This document shows positions 19,527 to 30,310 of a DNA stretch of 64,000 bases, piece after piece; the first letter of the stretch is position 1, and every line of letters starts with the position of its first letter. Source of the stretch: Platanthera guangdongensis (taxonomy: Eukaryota > Streptophyta > Magnoliopsida > Asparagales > Orchidaceae); NCBI GenBank assembly GCA_039583875.1, contig CM077157.1, positions 80,104,346 to 80,168,345 of the forward strand, written 5' to 3'. The notes under the pieces were generated by a model. It did not search any database and was not told the origin of the DNA. It saw only the letters and a program-made list of their open reading frames with translations. The translations under genes and the position numbers were made by a program.

Positions 19527-22385
19527 CTATTTCTGTTCAGGCTCCTTGATCACTATTCCTTTTCCAGCTTGTACTTTGGCTTGAACAGGAGCTTCAGCAA
19601 TTTCAGCATCAGCAGGCTTCTTGCCTTTCAGATCTTTCTTCTTTAGCTCTTCTGCTTTAATCTTTTGCTGCTCAAAATAATGATAAGGCTTAGGAAAGTA
19701 CTTGCTAGGCTCCTGAGTAGTAGGAGGTAGCTTTCCCATCTTGGCCTTCCTTCTATATTGGACTATAGCCTCCTGCCTTGTCTCATGCTTTCTCCATTCA
19801 GCCTCAGAAAATCACTTGTTCCTGTCTTGAATGTTATCTTTTGCAGCTTTCCATGCAGTCAAAATAATGTTCCTAGAGGTGGGACTCCACTGCTCAAAGT
19901 CAGGTCTTTGTTCAGCTTGCTCCCTGAACCTCTTCTTAGACAATCTGGTTTCTTCTTCAGCTTGCTCTTTCAAGATAGCTTCCTGTAAATCTTCAGAGAC
20001 TGGCTGAACCACCTTTTCTAGAATAATCTTCTAAGAACCATCAGGTGGACTATACATGGTCTGAATATCAGCATAAATCATATCAAAATCTGGTGGAGGA
20101 TAGATCACTTGAGCTACTTCTGGTTGCTCACCTCCAAGATATGCAGGGTTAATTCCAGATTCTGCTACATTATCATCATCACAAAGAGGAGGATAACCAA
20201 GAGTGGCTCTGATGGAATTAGAAACCCATTTTGCATGGTCAGAGCCAGCTTTGACTAAGACCCTCTCCCCCTTTATGACTTCTCTTTCTATGTGATCTCT
20301 TAAATCATCTTTTTGAAATCTGATTTGAGCATTGAGATAGTTAACTCCATCCCTGTAGAAAGGTCTTAACCTTTGGAGTTTTTCAGAGATCAGCTTTTGA
20401 GAATCTTGAATAGCAGTTGTAATATCAGTTAAGCTCTCTTGCAGTGCTTTATCAAAATCTGCCTTAGCAGTAGCAGTAGAGGTTGTCAGTCCAGCAACTA
20501 TGTTTTTCATTTCTGTGACAATTGCATTATGAGAAGCAGTTAAGTTATCATTCATTCTGATCTGATTTTCCAGTACATACCCTTGCTTCTGTGCAATGTC
20601 ATCTACTTGAGCTTTGATCTTTTCTTGATGAGTAGCCAAGTACACCACTACATTCTCTCCCTTATGGAAGCAGTCTGTCATCTCCTTCTTATTAAGATTC
20701 ATCTCAAATCTTATTGACTTTATATCCTGGGCAAGATCAAACTGTAATGATTTCTTCCCTTCATCCACATACTTCTCAATGGCCTGCCTGTGCTCATCAA
20801 GTTTAATTTGCATTGCAACCATTAAAGCACTATAATCAACAGTTGGTGCTGGCTGTGATATAGGCTGTGGTGCAATAGTTTGTAATGCCTTTTTATAATT
20901 CTGGCTCCTTTTTTTGAATACTTGAAACTTCTTTTTCTTTGCCCTTTCATCTTCCTCATCTTCAGAGGCTGAGGAGCTAGCAATTTCTACCCTCTCCTTA
21001 GGGCTTGGGGGTAACTCCTTCTGCACATCTGGTGCCTTCTCAGTCTCTTGCCTTGTAGGCTCCTCAACATGTACTGCTTGCTCCCCCTCAACTGGAGCAT
21101 TCTCCTCTTCAGCAGCAGTTTCTTTGTCAAAATCAGTTTGATCCAGGTTAAGGAACAGATCTTCCATTGTGTATTCTTGTGGAGAATGGGTAGGAGAAAC
21201 TCTGGGCTCATCAACCACTGGATCAGATACATCTTGAACTGTAACAGATGTGTCCTCCATGACAACATCTGGGATTTGGCTATCCAGCTGAGTTTGCTGA
21301 TTAACATTTACTAATGGATTAGATAAAACAGTATCCACTTTAAGGAAATCTAAAGCATTAAGCTCAGAGATTACCTCTAGGATGATGTTGGTTGCTTGCT
21401 CACTCTCAAGAGGAGTTGGCTCTTCCACAACTAGTGACTCCCCCTGGATGTGATCCTTGTGTAAGGGGCTAGCTGGTGGTAGCTCCCCCTGCTTCTCAGC
21501 AACTCCTTGTTGAACTGGAGATTTTACAACAGTCTCTTCTTCATTCTCATCAGGTGATAAGACAACTTGCTCTTCACTGTCAGAGCTGCTAGTGGAAACC
21601 TGAGCCACTGGGGCAGCTTTCCTCTTCTTCTTTAGTGGAATTTCCTTCTCAGAAGTGATCTTCTCAGGTGTTGGCATCTCTTTAGACAACACCCTATCCC
21701 ATCTAGAGAATATTCTCATATCCATTTTCCTCATATGATTTATTTTACTTCCAGCAGCTTGACCCATAACTTCTGGTATAACACCAGCAAGGTATAGACT
21801 TAAGATTCTGCCCAGGTTGGGCTTTTTCAGGCTTTCCTTGATCTTCTCAAAGATCACTACAGACCAGTCAGTTTTCAGATTGAAGATTATCCTGGTCATA
21901 ATGCTGAACATATGGGCAGATACCCTATCATGCCCTCCAGGTTTGCTTAATATTACCTTTCCAACAATTTCAGAAAGGAATTTCCCTTGGCTATTCATGC
22001 CCTTTCTAAGAAACACTGATCCAATCTTCATCTTAGAATCCAGACCACACCATGCCAATGCATCTCTGGTCCTGGATGCTGTAACCTCTTCTTCTTCCTT
22101 AGTTCTTGGTAACTGAAGGATTTTCCTCAAACTTTTTGATGAAACCTTAACCTTCTCACCATGGACCCTGGACTTGATTTTGAATCCAGATTCATCGACC
22201 TTAGCTCCATTGAGGAATTCCAAGACTTCTTTCTTCCAGATTTTAGTGGGCTCTGAAACAAGATATTCTAACCCTGAGTCTGCAACTATGGTTACTACAG
22301 TCTTGATCTCCGGGTCTGCATCAACAAACGCGTCGCGCACCAGTTCATACCCTTCGTTGACGTTCTCCTTAAGCTTTGGCGCCAT
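19527..22385 (-). pseudogene. Copia-2 third ORF (ORF3), 953 codons with two internal stops
   Basis: The start at 22385 (MAPKLKENVNEGYELVR) matches the Copia-1 start; an upstream in-frame ATG lies within the palindrome repeats and is unlikely. The frame is unbroken for 783 codons to 20031, then a stop, then the same frame to 19527 with one more. Domains: a conserved region (about 1-250) with SEPTKIWKKEVLEF, KGMNSQGKFLSEIVGK and TRIIFNLKTDW; an acidic, QGE-rich linker; a lysine-rich patch (KKKKFQVFKKRSQNYKK, ~500); a long coiled coil (~530-690) with DIKSIRFEMNLNKKEM; KAGSDHAKWVSNSIRATLG; tail KGIVIKEPEQ. No signal peptide or membrane span is evident, so an envelope role is doubtful. The N-terminal region may be PF20167-like (inference). 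Function unknown. Confidence 0.85.
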
Positions 22386-22875
22386 TAGGGTTTGAAGAAT
22401 TTGACTTGAGAGAAGAGAGGTGTCGACACACAAGTTTGGTCTCGAAACTTTTGAAAGCGTGTCGACAAACTAAGGCAAAATCCTATTTATACCTTTCTAG
22501 GTTTGAAGATGAAAAGGCGGGCAGCTAACTTAAATTGTGTCGACACTGTCGATAAGTATCGACACTGACTTATAATGTCTCGACACTTATGTGTCGACAC
22601 AAGTGTAGTCAACAGATTATATGTGTCGACACTTGTTCATGTGTCGACACCACTGAACTCGACATTTAGTCGAGACTTTACTTAGACAATTCTGAGTAAA
22701 ACCTAAGTGTCGACACCACCTTGGATGTGTCGACACCTAGTTGTCATGTGTCGACACTAATATTCTGAAGTGTCGACACCAACTTCCTAGATGTGTCGAC
22801 ACCTTGTTCCTGAAGTGTCGACACCACTTTTCTGTGTCGACACAGATATCTCAGTGTGTCGACACCTTTTTACTT
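22386..22875 (-). promoter_or_regulatory. Copia-2 pol-ORF3 spacer, candidate internal promoter
   Basis: On the minus strand about a dozen GTGTCGACAC motifs (22870-22540) lead to a GC block (GCCCGCCTTTTC, ~22510), TATAAATAGG at 22491-22482, two more GTGTCGAC motifs, and the ORF3 ATG. The TATA decamer is identical to that of this element's own 5' LTR (29083-29074). Confidence 0.65.
22482..22491 (-). promoter_or_regulatory. TATA box before Copia-2 ORF3
   Basis: TATAAATAGG on the minus strand, 97 bp before the ORF3 start. Confidence 0.65.
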
Positions 22876-22897
22876 AGCCATTTCCAATTCTATAAAC

Positions 22898-24487
22898 TTA
22901 CTCTAAGTTTATCATTCCTAGTTCAATTTTAAACCTATTGAACTTAGTTTCTTCTAGGGGCTTAGTATACATATCAGCTAGTTGATTATCTATTTTAACA
23001 TATTCTAGAAAAATATCTTCTTTCTCTACATGCTCCCTAAGAAAATGATATTTTATCTCAATATGTTTTGTTCTACTATGGGAAACAGGATTATGTGCAA
23101 TTGATATAGCACTTGTAGAATCACAAAAGAGTGGAGTTCTACTTACCTGAATTCCATAGTCCTCAAGCTGATGTTGTATCCACAGAAGTTGAGCACAATA
23201 ACTTCCTGCAGCCACATATTCTGATTCTGCATTGGAGATAGCCACACTTGTTTGCTTTTTGCTACTCCAAGAAATCAGTCTTCCACCTAGGAATTGACAG
23301 GTTCCAGTTGTGCTTTTTCTGTCTTCTTTGCATCCTGTAAAGTCTGCATCTGAATAACCTGTTAGTTCAAAATCCCCATTCCTAGGGTACCAGAGGCCTA
23401 GATAAGGAGTGCCCTTTAGATATCTCAATATCCTTTTGACTGCTGTCAAATGAGACTCTTTAGGGCAGGCTTGATACCTTGCACAGACACATGTAGCATA
23501 CATGATATCTGGTCTACTTGCAGTCAAATATATGAAAGAGCCAACTATCCCTCTATACAAAGACTCATCTACAGGTTTCCCTGCATCATCCTTGCTAAGA
23601 GACATACTTGACCCCATAGGAGTCTTCATGGTACTGGATGAATCCATACCATACTTCCTTATGAGTTCTAGGGTGAACTTGGACTGACAAATGGATAAAC
23701 CATTCTCAGTCTGTCTTACTTGGAGACCCAAAAAGAACTTTAGCTCTCTCATACTACTCATCTCAAATTGACCTTGCATTAGTTTTGCAAACTTTTTGCA
23801 AAGGCTACTTTCAGTAGACCCAAATATAATGTCATCTACATATATTTGGACTAGTATTACTTTGCCTCTGGATTCCCTAAGAAATAGAGACTTGTCTATT
23901 TTCCCCCTTGTGAACTTATTCTCAATGAGGAAACTAGACAGGGTTTCATACCAAGCCCTAGGGGCTTGCTTTAACCCATATAATGCTTTCCTAAGTCTAT
24001 AGACATGATTAGGTAGAGTTGAATCAACAAAACCTGATGGTTGTTCCACATAGACTTCCTCTTTAAGATTACCATTCAGAAATGTTGACTTGACATCCAT
24101 TTGGTAAACTTTAAATCCTTGAAAAGTTGCATAGGCCAGGAACATCCTTATGGCTTCCAGTCTGGCTACTGGAGCAAAGGTTTGATCAAAATCAATACCT
24201 TCTTCCTGCCTATATCCTTTAGCAACCAATCTTGCTTTGTTCTTAATGATGACTCCTTGTTCATCCATCTTGTTCCTATAGATCCACTTGGTTCCAATTA
24301 TATTGTGGTCTTTAGGTTTAGGAACAAGCTCCCAGACCTTGCACCTCTTGAACTGATTCAGCTCTTCTTGCATTGCCTCAATCCAAAGAGGGTCTAGGAT
24401 GGCTTCTTCAAACTTCTTTGGTTCTACTTGGGATAGAAAGTTGGAGTAGATTGCTGCATTCAGATTTCTGCTCCTTATTTGTACCCC
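22898..24487 (-). CDS. Copia-2 reverse transcriptase and RNase H
   Basis: One open frame runs downstream of a TAA at 24490-24488. It holds [56 protein letters not shown], the active-site [10 protein letters not shown] and [18 protein letters not shown]. RNase H follows: [39 protein letters not shown] and [14 protein letters not shown], then [19 protein letters not shown] and a short tail ending LGMINLE. All expected catalytic residues are visible. It shares a frame with the protease-integrase ORF, so the TAA (Gln in Copia-3) is the only break in pol. The start of this piece is therefore not a true start. Confidence 0.93.
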   Translation of the reverse strand, partial: GVQIRSRNLNAAIYSNFLSQVEPKKFEEAILDPLWIEAMQEELNQFKRCKVWELVPKPKDHNIIGTKWIYRNKMDEQGVIIKNKARLVAKGYRQEEGIDFDQTFAPVARLEAIRMFLAYATFQGFKVYQMDVKSTFLNGNLKEEVYVEQPSGFVDSTLPNHVYRLRKALYGLKQAPRAWYETLSSFLIENKFTRGKIDKSLFLRESRGKVILVQIYVDDIIFGSTESSLCKKFAKLMQGQFEMSSMRELKFFLGLQVRQTENGLSICQSKFTLELIRKYGMDSSSTMKTPMGSSMSLSKDDAGKPVDESLYRGIVGSFIYLTASRPDIMYATCVCARYQACPKESHLTAVKRILRYLKGTPYLGLWYPRNGDFELTGYSDADFTGCKEDRKSTTGTCQFLGGRLISWSSKKQTSVAISNAESEYVAAGSYCAQLLWIQHQLEDYGIQVSRTPLFCDSTSAISIAHNPVSHSRTKHIEIKYHFLREHVEKEDIFLEYVKIDNQLADMYTKPLEETKFNRFKIELGMINLE

Positions 24488-26059
24488 TTATCTTGGATTA
24501 CCAATGATTTGTTCAGCTGGATGATCTCTTAGATGCCTATTGGCTAGAGGCATCCTGACTTCAGGTTGAACTTCTTCAACTTCTTCATCATGTTGTACTC
24601 CTTGAACTTCATCTGCATTTGGTACATATAGTACTCCCCCTGGACAACAGCCACTGCCTTCTACTTGCTGTCTTGCAGTAGGTTCTTCTTCTAGAGTGAG
24701 CTTGTCCATCTTCTTAGTTATACCTGTGGGGCTGCAAATACTACTAGATAACTCATTGTTAATAAGTCTAGTTTCATCAAATACTACATGTACAGTCTCT
24801 TCTACAACTTGTGTAGACAAGTTATAGACTCTATAAGCCTTACTGTTGTTGTTGTACCCAACAAAAATTCCCTCTTGGGACTTGGCAGCAAACTTAGTCA
24901 AGTAAGTCTTTCCATTGTTAAGTATAAAGCACATACAACCAAAGATCCTGAAGTAGGATAGGTTTGGTTTCCTGCCTTTCACAACCTCATAGGGGGTCTT
25001 GTTGAGGCTTTTAGTTATGGTAGCCCTATTAATAACATGGCATGCAGTATTGACTGCTTCAGCCCAGAAATATTCTGGTAGTGATGTATCACTTAATAGG
25101 GTCCTACCAGCCTCAATCAAGGTTCTATTCTTCCTCTCAGCAATGCCATTTTGCTGAGGTGTCCTTGGTGAAGAAAACTCTTGAAATATCCCAAATTCTT
25201 CACATAGTTTTGTCATGCTATCAGACTGAAACTCAGTACCATGGTCACTTCTTATTTTGACCACTGTACTATTTAGTTCATTCTGAATTTGTCTAACAAA
25301 GCTATAGAAGACATTGAGTGTTTCAGATTTCTGTCTAAGGAAGAACACCCAGGAAAACCTTGAGTAGTCATCTACAACTACAAAGGTATAGACCTTCCTA
25401 CCTAGACTGTGAACTGACATTGGACCAAAGAGATCCATATGCAAGAGGTATAAGCACCTCACATCATCTTTGTTTTCAATGCTTCTAAAGGTGGATCTAG
25501 TCTGCTTGCCCTTTTGACAAGCTGAGCAAATACCATCTTTAATACACTTAACTTGAGGATCATTCCTCACTAACTCTTTGCTAAAGAGTTTGCCAATTGT
25601 CTTGTAGTTTAGATGGGCTAGCCTCTTGTGCCATTTGACACAATGAGAGACTGTCTCATCAGCTACAAGACATACTGGAGAACCATTGTTCTCAACCATA
25701 ATGTCTAGGCAGTAGACATTCCTCTTTCTATAACCTGTCAAAATGATCTCTTGATCATTTGACCTCTTGATATGACAACCATCCTTAACAAATGAGATGT
25801 CATATCCTACATCACTTAATTGACTTATACTAATTAGGTTGTGTTTCAAACCTTTAACATAAGCCACTTGAGTAATGGTAACTAAGTTACTAGAAATGTT
25901 ACCAAACCCTTTGATGATTCCTTTTTCAGAACCACCAAAGGTGACTTTTGGACCATCCTTGATGGGTGTGTAGTCCTTTAGTAAACCCCTTGTTCCAGTC
26001 ATGTGTCTGGAACATCCACTGTCCAAGTACCATATTGGGGCATGGTCACTTGGACTCAC
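24488..26059 (-). CDS. Copia-2 protease and integrase
   Basis: The frame opens after the gag stop. Protease has WYLDSGCSRHMTG with an intact D-S-G and the HNLISISQLSDVGYD block. Integrase follows with its zinc region (WHKRLAHLNY ... CSACQKGKQTRS), then HMDLFGPM, VDDYSRFSWVFFLR, RSDHGTEFQS and SSPRTPQQNGIAERKNRT, giving D, D and [33 protein letters not shown] and a variable acidic tail follow, ending at a TAA where Copia-3 has Gln. This is the only one of the four copia elements with the WHKR tryptophan intact. No Met is needed, as Pol is expected as a Gag-Pol fusion. Confidence 0.93.
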   Translation of the reverse strand: MSPSDHAPIWYLDSGCSRHMTGTRGLLKDYTPIKDGPKVTFGGSEKGIIKGFGNISSNLVTITQVAYVKGLKHNLISISQLSDVGYDISFVKDGCHIKRSNDQEIILTGYRKRNVYCLDIMVENNGSPVCLVADETVSHCVKWHKRLAHLNYKTIGKLFSKELVRNDPQVKCIKDGICSACQKGKQTRSTFRSIENKDDVRCLYLLHMDLFGPMSVHSLGRKVYTFVVVDDYSRFSWVFFLRQKSETLNVFYSFVRQIQNELNSTVVKIRSDHGTEFQSDSMTKLCEEFGIFQEFSSPRTPQQNGIAERKNRTLIEAGRTLLSDTSLPEYFWAEAVNTACHVINRATITKSLNKTPYEVVKGRKPNLSYFRIFGCMCFILNNGKTYLTKFAAKSQEGIFVGYNNNSKAYRVYNLSTQVVEETVHVVFDETRLINNELSSSICSPTGITKKMDKLTLEEEPTARQQVEGSGCCPGGVLYVPNADEVQGVQHDEEVEEVQPEVRMPLANRHLRDHPAEQIIGNPR

Positions 26060-26080
26060 CTGCAAAACAGATTAGTGAAC
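26060..26080 (-). promoter_or_regulatory. Splice-acceptor-like gag/pol junction, Copia-2
   Basis: After AAG the minus strand reads GTTCACTAATCTG, then TTTTGCAG before GTGAGT. It contains an in-frame TAA ending gag, a CTAAT branch-point-like motif, a T-rich run and CAG. It is too short (21 bp) to be an intron by itself but could serve as an acceptor for a distant donor. Confidence 0.4.
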
Positions 26081-28117
26081 CTTAGAACCCAAAGAATTCT
26101 TGGGTCCTTGGTACTGGTTAGTTTGCATCCTAACAAAGCTACCTGCAGGCTTTCCAACAGGTAGTTTGCTACTCACTTTGGCACTAGCATTATGTCAAGA
26201 GTCCATTGCAAAGTGGTCAACCTTGCCACAGCACCAACACTCAAACTTATTGTACCTTTGCTTAGGTACTGTCTTTGCTGTTTTATCTACAGCTGACTTG
26301 TTGAGAGTTGGGGCTTAGCCCTTGGACTTGGACTTGGAATAAACAGCCCTTGCAGGTCTAGTAAATCCCAGTCCAGCTTTACCTTTGTGATGAACAAATT
26401 CATCAATTAAGGGTAGAACTGACTTAGGTTTAGAAAATCTAGCAACTAAGTCCTTCTCCTTCTGAAGATTAATCTCCATACTCTTGATTTGATCATTCTT
26501 AAATGATATAGTCCACATCTGAATCACAGTTATGTGCTTCAGTCTGGCTATCTCATTAAGCTTTTGATCAAATAACTTCTCAAAATCAGTTGCAGCAGCT
26601 TTGAGATCAACAATTTCCTTTGCCTGACTTTTAGCTAGGGACTTGCTCTTCTTATAAGCTTGCAACAGAACTTTATATTCATCTATCAACTGATGAATAT
26701 CCTCTTCAGACTCAGATACACTCTCATCACTTGATGATGATGAATCTGATTCTGTACTGGCACAAGAAATTAAACTAAAAGAACAATGTTGTACCTTACT
26801 AGGTCCTGGCTGCTCCAGGATTTTATCACTTTCTGTCAATGTCATTAGTCCTTGGCACTGACTGTCTTCTTGTTCATATATAGAATTCATAATCTGCATG
26901 AACTCTTCTTCTTCTTCTTCTTCAGCAAACAGCCCTATATATGCCTCAACATCTGACTCAGTTTCTGATGAAGAAATATCTGACAGGCTCTTGTCCTTCT
27001 TGGCAACAAGTGACTTTTCCTTCTTGCCCTTGTATAGAGTCCTTTTCTTGTCACTAGACTCCTTCCTTTTTTCTGGACAATCTGCAACAACATGGCCTTG
27101 TCTATTACAGCAATAGCATACTATTTTTGAAAGAGTTGCCTTGCTAGACTTGGTCTTTTTCCTATCCTTCTTTGAAGATTTCTTATTCTGATGATAGTCT
27201 TCTTCACCCTGTGAAGTAGATGGCCTTGTCCTCCACTGTTTCTTCTTTAAGAATTTCTGGAAATGTCTTATAAAGGCAGCAAAGTCCTCATCACTTTCAC
27301 TGCTTTTAGACTCTATACTTGCTGACTCATCTGATTCTGTTTCAGCAACTTTTGGAGGTGGAGTTGGTGACTTACTCCTATACTTTCTGGGGGATTCTGA
27401 TTTGAAGGCCACTGTCCTTTCCTTATGTTCACTTCTTGTTGATTTCTCCTCTTCTTTCCTCACCATTAACTGCATCTCATAGGACAGCAGTTTGCCAAAT
27501 AGTGTAGGTGGAGGAATTTCTCCCAACTTTGACATTTCCCTAATGGCACAGATCTTGGTGTCCCAATCTTTTGTTAGAGACCTTAGAAACTTATCATTGA
27601 GTTCATAATTACTGAACTCTCTACCATAGGACATGAGCTCATTCACAATCCTGTAGAACTTCTTATAGCACTCAGTTATGCTATCAGCTTTTCCTTGTCT
27701 AAAACTTTCATATTCTTGGTTTAGCAAGGATTTTCTGTCTTGCCTTACTTCTTCAGAACCCTCCATATACACAATAAGAGTATCTCACATTTCTTTAGCT
27801 GTCTTACAGTGTATGAGATTCTGAAAAGTTGCATCATCTATAGCACTCACTTTAATATTCTGAGCCCTTTTGTCCATGGTGGCTAGAACAATCTCATCCT
27901 TTGTCATTTCAGAGAAATCCTTAGGTGTTCTCTGATTTGCATCTAAGACTGACACCTTCATGGGCACATAAGACCCTTCTTTTACTGTGATATAAATCCT
28001 AGGGTCTGAGGCTTCCATAAATAGTCTCACCCTTTCCTTCCAGATACTAAAGATCTCTTTTCTACATATGGGTAACTTCATGGATCCCAATTCCTTGTGA
28101 TTCTCAGTGGAACCCAT
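26081..28117 (-). pseudogene. Copia-2 gag, few nonsense changes
   Basis: The start at 28117 (MGSTENHKELGSMKLP) is chosen because Copia-3 has the matching MSSGENHKELG; upstream codons in the same frame lie in the leader. W-K-E-R-V-R-L-F-M-E-A is intact. A TGA at 27784-27782 replaces Trp of K-E-M-W. From 27772 to 26315 the frame is open: the gag core (SLTKDWDTKICAI), a basic region, the first knuckle CYCCNRQGHVVADC (~27120-27080), an acid/serine region and a coiled coil. A TAA at 26317-26315 precedes the second knuckle, CWCCGKVDHFAMDS (~26250-26205), which ends in Ser instead of Cys and is followed by TGA for Trp. Confidence 0.9.
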
Positions 28118-28209
28118 GGTTCTTGATTTTCTTGATTCTGTAATTGACTTAGACTGAATCTGCCAACATGATCTACTCAAACAGTTATGTCTTCTTTTGA
28201 GTAACCTTC

Positions 28210-28220
28210 CTCTGATACCA
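28210..28220 (-). promoter_or_regulatory. Copia-2 primer-binding site
   Basis: The minus strand TGGTATCAGAG is complementary to initiator tRNA-Met, two bases from the LTR. Confidence 0.92.
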
Positions 28221-29073
28221 CTTGAAAGATATAGTTCCTAAACACCTAGAGGGGGGGGGTGAATAGGTGACCAAATTCTTTTTAACTTTTAAGGCAGTAT
28301 TCAACTTATAATCACAGAATTTAATCTACTATTGCACATCAATCACACAGCATTCACAGTAAACCACAGCACACAGTAGACACACAGTTTTATAGTGGTT
28401 CCCCAAGGTTTGGGTACATCCACTTTCCCCCTTCGCCTATCTAGTAGTGTACTAGATTCGGCCCAACTTCTCCACTATCTCAGAACCCAAAACAGGTTTT
28501 TACACCTCAGGCCCAAGGCCCTACAACTCAGCTTTTTCACAAAGCCTACACTCAGCCACCAAGGCCTACACTCAGCCACCAAGGCCTACACTCAGCCACA
28601 ATAAGCCTTCACTCAGAGATTCCAATCTCTTACACTCAGGCTCTCAAGCCCTACACTCAGCCTTTATAATTACAGGCTTACAAAACTCAGATCCCTATGG
28701 ATCCTACAAGATAAAAATGAATACAATAATGTTAACTCAACAACTCAGAGAATAGAGAGATGAGATGTGAGTTTCTTGATGAGTTCTTGGAAGAACTCAG
28801 CTGAAATCAATCTGACTTGGCTTTCTTCAAAGCTTCTTGAATGTAGAACAAAATAAGACTGATTCCTCTGCAGTTGATCCTTGATCTCTGCTACTTAAGA
28901 TTCAGAATAAATCTGAACCCTTTTTCTCAGCCTGGTTCCAACGGCTGATTTCTTGGATGGAGCTCTCTCTCCAACTTCTTAGATCTGCACTTGATTCTTC
29001 AAGGAATAGCTAGATCTTCTTTGTTAAATACTTGATCAATAATCCGAACAACTGTTTCTGTAAACAGTATAAG

Positions 29074-29083
29074 CCTATTTATA
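29074..29083 (-). promoter_or_regulatory. Copia-2 LTR TATA box
   Basis: TATAAATAGG on the minus strand, directly after the palindrome array and a conserved GGTAACCGG-containing block. Confidence 0.65.
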
Positions 29084-29216
29084 GGCCTTCTTCATGGTAA
29101 CCGGCTGGTCCGGTTCATAACTAATTCCTGACAACTCTGATAGGTGCTGTAGACCGGCTGGAATGGCAGCTGTCAAGTCATCCAGTCAGTTCTTGAAAAT
29201 TCTGTAACTGTCTAGA

Positions 29217-30096
29217 AGTGTCGAGACTGTCTGTCTTTAAGTGTCGACACTTATAGACCAAGTGTCGACACAAGTTGTCTAAGTGTCGACACTAGCCTAC
29301 AAGGTGTCGACACAACTCCTTGTGTTGTAGATTTTATATCTCGACACTACTTCTTCTTCATGTGTCGACACTGATAATGTGTGTCGACACAAGTCCTTGT
29401 ACTTCAGTATTTTGCTGAATTCTTCTAAGTGTCGACACAACACCTTTGTGTCGACACATCTTCATGTGTTGAATCTGTTAAGTGTCGACACTACTTCTTG
29501 GTGTCGACACATGTCTTCAGTGTTGATACTTGTTGAGTGTCGACACAGCTCCTTGTGTCGACACATTCTTCTTCTGTCGAGACTCTGGCTGAGTGTCGAC
29601 ACATCTCCTTAGTGTCGACACTTGTACTTAGAATTTTGCTGATCTTTGCTAAGTGTCGACACAGCTCCTTGTGTCGACACTTTATTCAAGTATTGAGTCT
29701 CCAGCTAAGTGTCGACACATTCTTTCTTGTGTCGACACTTTCTTCAAGTGTTGACTCTTCTTCAGTGTGTCGACACATTGCTCTGGGTGTCGACACTTAT
29801 ACTTAGTCTCTGCTGACTTTTGCTGAGTGTCAACACAGCCTCCAAGTGTCGACACTTTCTGATGTAGACATAGTTTTACTGGGTGTCAACATAACTGCTA
29901 AGTGTCGACACAGCTTTACTGCACTTTTCTTCACTGAGTGTCGACACAGCTCCTTGTGTCGACACTTTCTGTCTGGTGTCGACTCAGCATCCCTGGTGTC
30001 GACACAAATACTCCAAGTGTCGACACTGTTTGCCTGGGTGTCGACACGAGTCTTCTTAAGTGTCGACACTTTCCCTCTGGGTGTCGACACATGGAC
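29217..30096. repeat. GTGTCGACAC array, Copia-2 5' LTR
   Basis: Same array as 18236-19113. Several units differ between the two LTR copies by single C/T or G/A changes within the CG of the motif. Confidence 0.95.
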
Positions 30097-30285
30097 TTAG
30101 AAATTTTTTCTTCTTTCCTGTAAATACTTAACCTGCACAAGTAAACTCAAAATACATCAAATACATTTTTGATGTATATCATTGAGTTGGGTGAGGATTC
30201 TTCAAATCATGTACATTTGAACCAATGTACCCAACAGGGGAGTATTCTAATAAGAGACCAAGGACTCAAACATGTTTGAGTTCCT

Positions 30286-30310
30286 AATATGAATTGATTT
30301 GTAATTGCAG
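30286..30310 (+). promoter_or_regulatory. Splice-acceptor-like gag/pol junction, Copia-P
   Basis: TTCCTAATATG, then a T-rich stretch and AATTGCAG before GTATGTTC. It holds the gag stop (TAA) and a CTAAT branch-like motif, as in Copia-2. Confidence 0.4.

Larger units (their letters stand above)
17243..30236 (-). mobile_element. Copia-2: near-complete Sirevirus-like copia element with third ORF
   Basis: It is 12,994 bp. The LTRs are 17243-19253 and 28223-30236, and the target duplication GGGGA lies at 17238-17242 and 30237-30241. The minus-strand order is primer site, gag, protease-integrase, RT-RNase H, spacer with candidate promoter, ORF3, polypurine tract. Only a handful of point nonsense changes break its frames, so it is the least damaged coding element here. 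The LTR pair shows roughly 45 differences by eye, about 2%. Confidence 0.95.
28223..30236 (-). repeat. Copia-2 5' LTR
   Basis: Partner of 17243-19253. On the minus strand it runs from TGTTGGGTAC (30236) through the palindrome array to the TATA box at 29083-29074 and a ~850-bp leader ending in the CACCCCC block and ATATCTTTCA. Confidence 0.95.
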
